Shown in pieces: positions 1 to 5,795 of a DNA stretch of 9,547 nucleotides (within the stretch, counting starts at the first letter, position 1; every line of letters starts with the position of its first letter). Under the pieces are notes generated by a model. It made no database searches and was not told where the DNA came from. It worked only from the letters and a program-made list of their open reading frames with translations. The position numbers and the translations under genes are program-made. Where the stretch lies: assembly GCA_029884515.1 (NCBI GenBank), contig JAOUHR010000047.1, positions 1 through 9,547 on the forward strand, in the 5' to 3' direction. The DNA is from Gemmatimonadota bacterium (GTDB lineage: Bacteria > Gemmatimonadota > Gemmatimonadetes > Gemmatimonadales > Gemmatimonadaceae).

Positions 1-35
1 CTCGGTGGTGGCCGGACGCGCCCCGCGCTAGGCGC

Positions 36-560
36 TCACCCCGCGATCTTGGGGATGCCGAGTGACTCGGTGAGGAGTTGCCGCGCGAAGCCCCGAACGC
101 CGCGGTCGGCCAGCCGAAGGGCGTCCACGAGGGTGAGTAGCGCGTAGGTCTCCGGCGCTCGCTCCACGAGTGCCGGCGCGCCACGATAGAGAGGCGCAAT
201 GGCGAACCCCTGTATCCCGGCGTTTGCGTCCGGGGCCGGCCAGACCGTGACGTCCGTGGCGTCGACGAGCGCCGCGAGTGGGGACGCCGAGTGGGCCGTG
301 GGTACGCCGACGGCAATCGGGCCGCGAACCGCGGGGAAGGCGTACCGAGCCCCGTAGAGCAGGAACTCGCCCAAGGCTCGAGGATTGCTGTCGCGTCCGC
401 TGGGCCGGAGGAGCCCGGCCCGCTCCAGTCGGCGCAGGCTCGAGTGCACCTGGCTCGGGACCACCGCGAGTTCCTCGGCGAGCACTGCCATCGTCCCCGA
501 GGGCCTGAGGAGTCGCAAGGCGAGCACGAGATCGAAGGGAAGTGTTCTCGCGGACGGCAT
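36..560 (-). CDS. Winged-helix (MarR-like) transcriptional regulator, probably autoregulated
   Basis: The protein has 174 residues. Residues about 8-55 read as a winged helix-turn-helix: an N-terminal helix (LPFDLVLALRLL), then a helix pair (MAVLAEELAV and PSQVHSSLRRLERAGLL) and a short wing (RPSGRDSN). The PSQVHSSLRRLE segment is the likely recognition helix. Residues 60-174 form a second domain that I cannot assign; it contains YGARYAFPA and VGVPTAHSASPL, which look conserved, and could bind a ligand or a partner protein. The ATG start is supported by a -10 element 5 nt upstream and by the match of the N-terminus to the fold. No Shine-Dalgarno sequence precedes it, so the mRNA may be leaderless. 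An 18-bp near-palindrome covers the -10, suggesting that the protein represses its own gene. Small DNA-binding proteins of this layout are often the antitoxin half of a two-gene cassette; any partner would lie beyond the left edge, so this stays a guess. Confidence 0.75.
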   Translation of the reverse strand: MPSARTLPFDLVLALRLLRPSGTMAVLAEELAVVPSQVHSSLRRLERAGLLRPSGRDSNPRALGEFLLYGARYAFPAVRGPIAVGVPTAHSASPLAALVDATDVTVWPAPDANAGIQGFAIAPLYRGAPALVERAPETYALLTLVDALRLADRGVRGFARQLLTESLGIPKIAG

Positions 561-561
561 T

Positions 562-579
562 CTATATTCTAGAAAATAG
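562..579. promoter_or_regulatory. Candidate operator of the winged-helix regulator (18-bp near-palindrome)
   Basis: CTATATTCTAGAAAATAG is an inverted repeat in which 8 of 9 base pairs match, centred on TTCTAGAA (567-574). It lies directly upstream of the ATG at 560 and contains the likely -10 hexamer, so a bound protein would block RNA polymerase. A second TCTAGA sits 16 bp further upstream (584-589), in the spacer between -35 and -10, and could be a second, weaker site. The obvious candidate binder is the regulator encoded immediately downstream. Binding is inferred, but the symmetry is plain in the sequence and stands out in this GC-rich region. Confidence 0.55.
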
Positions 580-594
580 TAACTCTAGACGCAA
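566..594 (-). promoter_or_regulatory. Promoter of the regulator gene, predicted leaderless transcript
   Basis: On the minus strand a -35-like TTGCGT (589-594) is followed after exactly 17 bp by TAGAAT (566-571), which matches TATAAT at five of six positions. A start point 6-7 nt downstream falls on or next to the A of the ATG at 560. No ribosome binding site is present in the 5 bases between. The AT-rich block 561-612 contrasts sharply with its surroundings. Confidence 0.5.
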
Positions 595-645
595 CAAAGA
601 ATTGTATAGACGATAACGGCAGGCCTGCCAAGGCGGATGGAGAGC

Positions 646-660
646 TCAGCCTTCGGCTGA
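646..660 (-). terminator. Small hairpin at the terC stop codon, possible weak terminator
   Basis: A perfect 6-bp stem (TCAGCC / GGCTGA) with a 3-nt loop includes the stop codon of the TerC-family gene. No T-run follows on the minus strand, so it is at best a weak or Rho-assisted terminator or an mRNA-end stabiliser. It is the only clear hairpin between this gene and the next promoter apart from the 12-bp palindrome at 618-629. Confidence 0.25.
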
Positions 661-1656
661 CGCGGCCCGGACAGCATCCCGCCGGTCGGCCAGCCAACTC
701 GAGAGTCCCCCGCCCAGCAGCACCAGGAAGATCACCGCCAACAGCCAGTGGTTCGTCTCCTCCCCCAACCACCGCTTGATCCACTCCATCCCGAGCATCT
801 TCACACCCACGATCGCCAGCACCAAGGCGAGCGACACCTTCAGGTACCGGAACCGCTGGATCAACCCCGCCAGCCCGAAGTAGAGCGACCGCAGGCAGAG
901 GATCGCGAACACGTTCGAGGTGAACACCAGGAACGGGTCCGCGGTGACGGCGAAGATCGCCGGAATCGAGTCCACGGCGAAGAGGAGGTCCGTGGTCTCC
1001 ACCAGCACGAGCGCCACGGCCAGCGGAGTCAGGAATGTCCGGCCGTTGAGCACCACCGTGAAGTGCTCCTCATGGAAGCGGTCCGTCACGGCGAAGTGCT
1101 TCCGCAGGAAGCGCGTCACCCAACCCTCCACCTCCTCCTCGTGCTCTGTCACGTTCGAGAAGAGCATCCGCACGCCCGTGATCACCAGGAAGGCGCCGAA
1201 CAGGTAGAGGATCCAGTGATACCGCGCGACGAGCTGCGCCCCGACGCCGATCATGGCGCCGCGCATCACCAGCGCGCCAATGATCCCCCAGAAGAGCACG
1301 CGGTGCTGGTACTGGAGCGGTACACGCAGGTGCTCGAAGATCAGCGCGATCACGAACACGTTGTCCATCGAGAGGCTCATCTCGACGACGTAGCCGGTGA
1401 GGAACTTGACCGCAGCCACCCGCCCGTCGTTCACCCGGCCGTCCACGGCGTCCACCACCGCCCCCAGGCCAAGCCAGTGCGCTTCGTACGCCATGTAGAC
1501 GAACGCCGAGAAGGCGAGCGCGAGCAGCACCGTGCCGGTCGTGAAGACCAGGGCCTCCCGCATCGTGGGCGCGTGGGCGGTCTTGTTGAACACGCCGAGG
1601 TCGAGGGCGAGCACGATTCCCACGAACAGGAGGAATCCGATCCACGGCCACATCAT
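646..1656 (-). CDS. TerC/Alx-family integral membrane protein (probable metal-ion exporter)
   Basis: A 336-residue multi-span membrane protein. The TerC signatures are clear: EMSLSMDNVFV at residues 92-102, TTDLLFAVDSIPAIFAVT at 221-238, and SNVFAILCLRSLYF at 247-260. Conserved acidic residues in the first two (E92, D98, D223, D229) lie in or beside membrane helices and are expected to bind metal. Family members such as E. coli Alx export manganese, and TerC homologues are linked to tellurite resistance and to metal loading of exported enzymes. The charged loop at about 170-205 (EHEEEVEGW onward) is the usual long loop of the family. I chose the ATG at 1654-1656, not the ATG eleven codons upstream, because it forms an ATGA overlap with the stop of the preceding gene and has GAGGAG about 8 nt upstream. 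The overlap implies translational coupling to the ArsC-fold gene. I do not assign terC versus alx, because subfamily substrate cannot be read from sequence. Confidence 0.9.
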   Translation of the reverse strand: MMWPWIGFLLFVGIVLALDLGVFNKTAHAPTMREALVFTTGTVLLALAFSAFVYMAYEAHWLGLGAVVDAVDGRVNDGRVAAVKFLTGYVVEMSLSMDNVFVIALIFEHLRVPLQYQHRVLFWGIIGALVMRGAMIGVGAQLVARYHWILYLFGAFLVITGVRMLFSNVTEHEEEVEGWVTRFLRKHFAVTDRFHEEHFTVVLNGRTFLTPLAVALVLVETTDLLFAVDSIPAIFAVTADPFLVFTSNVFAILCLRSLYFGLAGLIQRFRYLKVSLALVLAIVGVKMLGMEWIKRWLGEETNHWLLAVIFLVLLGGGLSSWLADRRDAVRAASAEG

Positions 1657-2012
1657 CCGGTCTTCTCCTCGGCCACCCACGCCTTCCACTCATCCTCGGC
1701 GCGGCCTATGCTCAGCCGCTTGCCCGCGCGCGTGAGCGGCTGCGCGAGGAGCAGCGGTTCCTCCACCAGCTGCGACATCCAGCGCTCATCGCTCAGGCGC
1801 GCGGCGGCGAGCCCGAGTTCCTGATAGCGCCGCGAGGAGCGGTCGATCAACGCCGTGAGTCCGAATTTCTGTGCGAATCGCTGCAGCTCGCCCTTGCTCG
1901 CGGCGCGCTCCAGGAGGTCCACGAAGTGCACGCGGATGCGACGCTCGCTCCAGAAGCGGAGCGCACGCCGTGTCTCCTGGTGCTTCTGGGTGCCGAACAC
2001 CTGCACTTCCAA
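1653..2012 (-). CDS. ArsC/Spx-family thioredoxin-fold protein lacking the catalytic cysteine
   Basis: The protein has 119 residues, the usual length for the ArsC/Spx/YffB family. The N-terminus VQVFGTQKHQETRRALRFW matches the family's beta1-loop-alpha1 region, where members normally read like FGTKKCQxTRKA. Here the active-site cysteine is His11, and the protein contains no cysteine at all. The rest follows the family: ERRIRVHFVDL, a helical ELQRFAQKFG segment, LIDRSSRRYQELGL, and near the end EEPLLLAQPLTRAGKRLSIG followed by a tryptophan-rich tail. Arsenate reduction by the normal mechanism is therefore not possible; a structural, regulatory or binding role is more likely. The start is TTG, with AAGG 8 nt upstream; a GTG two codons later is the alternative. 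It is the first gene of a unit with the TerC-family gene (ATGA overlap), which suggests a related role in metal or stress handling. It is divergent from the YheT gene across 23 bp. Confidence 0.8.
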   Translation of the reverse strand: MEVQVFGTQKHQETRRALRFWSERRIRVHFVDLLERAASKGELQRFAQKFGLTALIDRSSRRYQELGLAAARLSDERWMSQLVEEPLLLAQPLTRAGKRLSIGRAEDEWKAWVAEEKTG

Positions 2013-2022
2013 GGCGCCGCCC

Positions 2023-2035
2023 TTGATATTGTGCT
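2023..2035 (+). promoter_or_regulatory. Candidate -10 of the YheT gene in a 23-bp divergent intergenic region
   Basis: The only AT-rich stretch between the divergent start codons at 2012 (minus) and 2036 (plus) is TTGATATTGT (2023-2032). Read on the plus strand, GATATT (2025-2030) lies 5 nt before the GTG, so transcription would begin at the start codon. There is no Shine-Dalgarno sequence before that GTG. I see no convincing -35. The minus-strand unit may instead use TAGATT (2058-2063), inside the YheT coding region, giving a leader of about 38 nt. Confidence 0.35.
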
Positions 2036-3052
2036 GTGACCGCTCCGCGAACGCACAAATCTACCGAGTCGCCGCTGTCCAACCATCCGACCTTCCGTCC
2101 CGCCTGGTGGCTGCCGGGACCCCACGCCCCCACCATCTGGGGGAAGTTCGGCCGGCGGCTCCCCGATGCCCACGACCGCATCGAGCGATGGCCTGCGCCG
2201 GACGGGGACACCCTCTCGGTCGCGCGCATGGACGCGGCCTCCCCCGACGCGCCGCTCCTCGTGCTCTTCCACGGGCTCGAAGGCACCGTGCGCTCCTCAT
2301 ACGCACAGGGCCTGATGCACGCCGCAAAGGCGCGCGGCTGGGGGGTCGCCATGCTCCTGTGGCGCACTTGCGATGGCCGCCTGCCGGACGTGCCGCGACT
2401 CTATCATTCGGGAGAGACCTCCGATCCGGACTTCGTGATCCGACGGCTGGCCGCCGATCGCCCCGGACGCCCACTGCTCCTGGTCGGCGTGTCGCTCGGC
2501 GCCAACGTGCTCGTCAAGTGGCTCGGCGAGCAGGGCGAGGCGGCGCCGCGGGAAGTGAAGCGCGCCGTCGCGGTTTCCACCCCGTTCGATCTGGCGGCCG
2601 GTAGCCGCAACCTCGAGAACGGCCTCGCCCGCATCTACGCCCGGCACTTCGTCCGTTCATTGAAGCGGAAGGCGTGGGCTGCGATCACGAAGTTCCCTTC
2701 GCTCGCGGTGGACCGCAGACGCCTCACAGCCGCGCTCACGCTCTGGGAGTTCGACGACGTCTTCACCGGCCCCCTGCACGGGTTCGCGGGCGCGACTGAC
2801 TATTACAGTCGGAGCAGTTCCATCGGGTTCCTCGACAGGATCCGGGTGCCCACGCTCCTCCTCTCCGCCGTGAATGACCCATTCCTCCCCCCGGTCGTCC
2901 TCGACCGGGTGCGCTCGGTCGCCGCCGGGAACCCGCATCTCGAGATCGAGTTCACGCCGGGTGGCGGACACGTGGGATGGGTGACCGGCCACCCGTGGGC
3001 ACCGGGGTATTACCTCGACGCCCGAGTCCCCAATTCACTCGCCGGAGTGTGA
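2036..3052 (+). CDS. YheT-family alpha/beta hydrolase
   Basis: A 338-residue cytoplasmic hydrolase of the YheT/UPF0017 group (related to eukaryotic ABHD1/ABHD3 lipid esterases). Features in order: FRPAWWLPGPHAPTIW at 20-35, typical of the family's start; the oxyanion-hole motif HGLEG at 79-83; YHSGETSDPDF at 123-133, a YheT hallmark; the nucleophile elbow GVSLG with Ser153; the acid Asp281 in NDPFLP; and His312 in GGGHVGW. The catalytic triad is complete. The natural substrate of YheT proteins is not well established; ester hydrolysis of short or membrane-lipid acyl chains is the usual assumption. The GTG start has no ribosome binding site and a -10-like hexamer 5 nt upstream. The stop overlaps a possible GTG start of the desaturase frame (GTGA at 3049-3052), so co-transcription with the desaturase is possible, although the latter also seems to have its own promoter. 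Confidence 0.9.
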   Translation: MTAPRTHKSTESPLSNHPTFRPAWWLPGPHAPTIWGKFGRRLPDAHDRIERWPAPDGDTLSVARMDAASPDAPLLVLFHGLEGTVRSSYAQGLMHAAKARGWGVAMLLWRTCDGRLPDVPRLYHSGETSDPDFVIRRLAADRPGRPLLLVGVSLGANVLVKWLGEQGEAAPREVKRAVAVSTPFDLAAGSRNLENGLARIYARHFVRSLKRKAWAAITKFPSLAVDRRRLTAALTLWEFDDVFTGPLHGFAGATDYYSRSSSIGFLDRIRVPTLLLSAVNDPFLPPVVLDRVRSVAAGNPHLEIEFTPGGGHVGWVTGHPWAPGYYLDARVPNSLAGV

Positions 3053-3070
3053 AAGGGGGACTGGACCCGC

Positions 3071-3076
3071 TATATT
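3071..3076 (+). promoter_or_regulatory. -10 element of the desaturase gene
   Basis: TATATT matches the -10 consensus at five of six positions and sits in the 68-bp gap between the YheT stop and the preferred desaturase start. A start point near 3082-3084 would put the adjacent palindrome at +1 to +18. The -35 region (TGTGAA at 3048-3053, 17-bp spacing) is poor, as expected if an activator or an alternative sigma factor helps. Confidence 0.45.
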
Positions 3077-3081
3077 TCACC

Positions 3082-3100
3082 GTTGAAAACGATTCTCAAC
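3082..3100. promoter_or_regulatory. Fur-box-like operator upstream of the desaturase
   Basis: GTTGAAAACGATTCTCAAC is a 19-bp inverted repeat with 8-bp arms (7 of 8 pairs match) around CGA. Its core TGAAAACGATTCTCA agrees at 12 of 14 positions with TGAGAAT-N-ATTCTCA, a common form of sites for Fur-family metalloregulators. It begins 5 bp after the -10 hexamer and so covers the predicted transcription start, a position typical of repression. The spacing and symmetry are seen directly; the identity of the binder (Fur, Mur, Zur, PerR or an unrelated regulator) is inferred. Confidence 0.45.
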
Positions 3101-3120
3101 TTCTTGCGCCGGACCCGACT

Positions 3121-4308
<1,188 letters not shown>

Positions 4309-4358
4309 CTTCCGCGCGTCGGGACTTCACGTCGCGTGGGTCCCGGTGGCACGTTTAC

Positions 4359-4390
4359 GGGGGGTGGCGAGTCGCCACCCCCTGCTTCGT
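4359..4390 (+). terminator. Rho-independent-type terminator after the desaturase
   Basis: An 11-bp perfect inverted repeat (4360-4370 with 4372-4382) is centred on one base, GGGGGTGGCGA against TCGCCACCCCC. It folds as a stem of about 10 bp with a minimal loop and is followed by TGCTTCGTTTC, a moderately T-rich tail. It lies 51 bp after the desaturase stop and 33 bp before the next start codon. No separate promoter is obvious between it and the next gene, so part of the transcript may read through into the lipoprotein gene. Confidence 0.6.
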
Positions 4391-4415
4391 TTCCCGCTCA
4401 GCACTGGAGCCCCGC

Positions 4416-5384
4416 ATGCCCAAGACCCGACTGTTCGCCCTTCCCCTCTTCGTCGCGCTCGGTGCGTGCTCGATCCACCGCGCCACCCCTGAACGCGCGA
4501 GCGCCGCTGAACCAGTCAACGCATCGGCGATGGCCGACGACCACAGTGGCCACGACATGTCCGCTGGAACGGCCCGCGCCATGGCGGGTGCCACCGGCGG
4601 CCCGCTCGTGATCGACATGCGACAGGGCACGACGATCGCCCCGGGCAACGCCGAGGCCGCCGCACGGCTCCTCGCCTCGCCGCGCCACGCCGAGTGGGCG
4701 ATGATCCCCGCCGCCGCGGGCAGCAAGGACTCGATTGCCGCCTGGGTCGTCTACCCGGAGCGCAAGACGAACGCGCCCGTGGTCGTCGTGATCCACGAGA
4801 TCTTCGGCCTCTCCACGTGGGTGCGGAGCGTCGCGGACCAGCTCGCCGCCGACGGCTTCATCGCGATCGCGCCTGACCTTCTCTCCATCGAGCGCGGCGG
4901 CGCGACCACCGACTCGCTCGCCTACGACGTCGCGCGCGCGATGATCGGCAAGGTCACGCCGGACAAGATGAACGCGATGGTCGCCGCGGTCGCGAACTAC
5001 GGCATGGCGCTTCCGGCGGCCGCGAAGCGCTACGGCGTGGTGGGTTACTGCTGGGGCGGGAGCGCCTCGTTCAACCAGGCGGTGTTCGACGCGCCGGGCC
5101 TGCGCGCGGCGGTCGTCTATTACGGCACCTCGCCATCGGTCGAGGACATGCAGCGGATCAAGGTACCCGTGCTCGGCCTCTACGGCGGGAACGACCAGCG
5201 CGTGAACGCCACGATCCCCCGCGCCGACTCCACGATGAAGGCCATCGGGGGCACGTACGTGAGCCATGTATATGACGGCGCCGGACACGGTTTTCTACGC
5301 GCGCAGGACCAGCCGGCGAACGCCGAGGCAGCGAAGCAGGCGTGGCCGGCGACGGTCGCCTGGTTCAAGAAGTACCTGGACTGA
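4416..5384 (+). CDS. Dienelactone-hydrolase-family lipoprotein with His/Met-rich N-terminal segment
   Basis: A 322-residue exported hydrolase. The N-terminus is a lipoprotein signal: MPKTR, a hydrophobic stretch, and lipobox LGAC with Cys18 as the lipidated residue. A low-complexity linker follows, including DDHSGHDMSAG (41-51). The dienelactone hydrolase fold occupies about 100-322: Glu128 in HEIFGL, nucleophile Cys212 in GYCWGG, Asp260 in GGNDQRV and His291 in GAGHGF, a complete Cys-Asp-His triad with the auxiliary glutamate. The family's model enzyme opens dienelactone in chlorocatechol breakdown, but most members act on unknown esters or lactones, so the substrate is open. Anchoring outside the cytoplasm is unusual for the classical enzyme and points to scavenging or detoxification at the envelope. 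GGAG 6 nt before the ATG supports the start. The preceding terminator suggests an independent transcript. It is convergent with the small gene downstream. Confidence 0.87.
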   Translation: MPKTRLFALPLFVALGACSIHRATPERASAAEPVNASAMADDHSGHDMSAGTARAMAGATGGPLVIDMRQGTTIAPGNAEAAARLLASPRHAEWAMIPAAAGSKDSIAAWVVYPERKTNAPVVVVIHEIFGLSTWVRSVADQLAADGFIAIAPDLLSIERGGATTDSLAYDVARAMIGKVTPDKMNAMVAAVANYGMALPAAAKRYGVVGYCWGGSASFNQAVFDAPGLRAAVVYYGTSPSVEDMQRIKVPVLGLYGGNDQRVNATIPRADSTMKAIGGTYVSHVYDGAGHGFLRAQDQPANAEAAKQAWPATVAWFKKYLD

Positions 5385-5406
5385 CCCGCTCGCGGCACGA
5401 CAGGGT

Positions 5407-5450
5407 GGCGTAGGCGGCGGGCGCAGAGCGCCCGCCGCCTACGCCCTTTC
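5407..5450. terminator. Strong shared terminator between convergent genes (18-bp perfect stem)
   Basis: Bases 5407-5424 pair perfectly with 5428-5445 around a 3-nt AGA loop, an 18-bp almost all-GC stem. On the plus strand it is followed by CTTTCGTCC, a weak T-tract. It ends the lipoprotein transcript 22 bp after the stop. On the opposite strand the stem contains the TAG stop codon of the 99-residue gene (5439-5441), so one structure serves both genes. Confidence 0.75.
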
Positions 5451-5738
5451 GTCCGTGGCGCCCAGCGCCCAGAGCGCCAGCCACTCCGGCCAGTTGCCGC
5501 TCATCTCGAAGAACTCGTCGAAGTACACGAGGCCCTTCTCCTCGAACGCCCCCACCAGTGCTTGCAACCCGTCCTCGTCGTACACGGGCCCGATCGCGAT
5601 CAGGCCGCCCTCCACGCGGAACTCGTCCGGCGTGAGGTTGAGCCACTGGTCGATGCCGGCGCGGGTGAGCCCCGCGCGCTCGAACGCCTCGCGCTTCACG
5701 AGCAGGGTCGGGGCGGCGGTGGTCAGCTTGAGCGGCAT
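5439..5738 (-). CDS. Small conserved-looking acidic protein, function unknown
   Basis: A 99-residue soluble protein that I cannot assign to a named family. The sequence looks like a real protein, not a shadow: it has balanced composition, aromatic-rich and strongly patterned segments such as KREAFERAGLTRAGIDQWLNL (15-35), PDEFRVEGGLIAIGP (37-51) and EEKGLVYFDEFFEMSGNWPEWLALW (66-90), and an acidic net charge. The predicted layout is alpha-alpha, a short beta pair around RVEGGLIAIG, then helix and a terminal aromatic stretch. The start ATG is the first Met after the intergenic break, and the open frame upstream of it is antisense to mnmG. No ribosome binding site is visible. The gene is divergent from mnmG (57 bp apart) and its stop lies inside the shared terminator stem. 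EFFEMSGNWPEW could be a protein-interaction surface; this is a guess. Confidence 0.7.
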   Translation of the reverse strand: MPLKLTTAAPTLLVKREAFERAGLTRAGIDQWLNLTPDEFRVEGGLIAIGPVYDEDGLQALVGAFEEKGLVYFDEFFEMSGNWPEWLALWALGATDERA

Positions 5739-5783
5739 CGGCGGGGCGGGTGACGAGTGGGGCTGGGACGGCGGACGCTGCAA

Positions 5784-5795
5784 TAGATTATCCGC
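5784..5795. promoter_or_regulatory. Overlapping divergent -10 elements between the small gene and mnmG
   Basis: The 57-bp gap between divergent start codons (5739-5795) has one AT-rich island, CAATAGATTATCC. On the plus strand TAGATT (5784-5789) lies 6 nt before the mnmG GTG, which implies a leaderless mRNA since there is no Shine-Dalgarno sequence. On the minus strand GATAAT (5787-5792) matches the consensus at five of six positions and would give the small gene a leader of about 40 nt. The two hexamers overlap, so polymerase could serve only one direction at a time. No good -35 is visible for either. Confidence 0.4.

Noticed and set aside
1..35. Possible start of a partner gene downstream of the winged-helix gene
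   Set aside because: No start codon or open frame can be defined in these 35 bases; the GTG overlapping the regulator's stop runs into TAG after three codons.
618..629. GGCAGGCCTGCC, a 12-bp perfect palindrome downstream of the TerC-family gene
   Set aside because: It can form only a very short hairpin, no T-run follows in either direction, and such GC palindromes are common by chance here. It is noted as a possible secondary termination element only.
748..1824. 358-codon plus-strand open frame antisense to the TerC-family gene
   Set aside because: Its composition (His/Glu/Arg/Gln repeats) is that of a reversed membrane protein; TerC signatures on the minus strand are decisive.
3049..3120. 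GTG start for the desaturase overlapping the YheT stop (GTGA)
   Set aside because: It is possible, but the extra 24 residues translate the -10 and operator, and GGAG lies only 1 nt from the GTG. The TTG at 3121 fits the family N-terminus and the promoter better.
4398..5288. 296-codon minus-strand open frame antisense to the lipoprotein gene
   Set aside because: Low-complexity His/Arg/Val sequence without motifs; the plus strand carries a signal peptide and a full catalytic triad.
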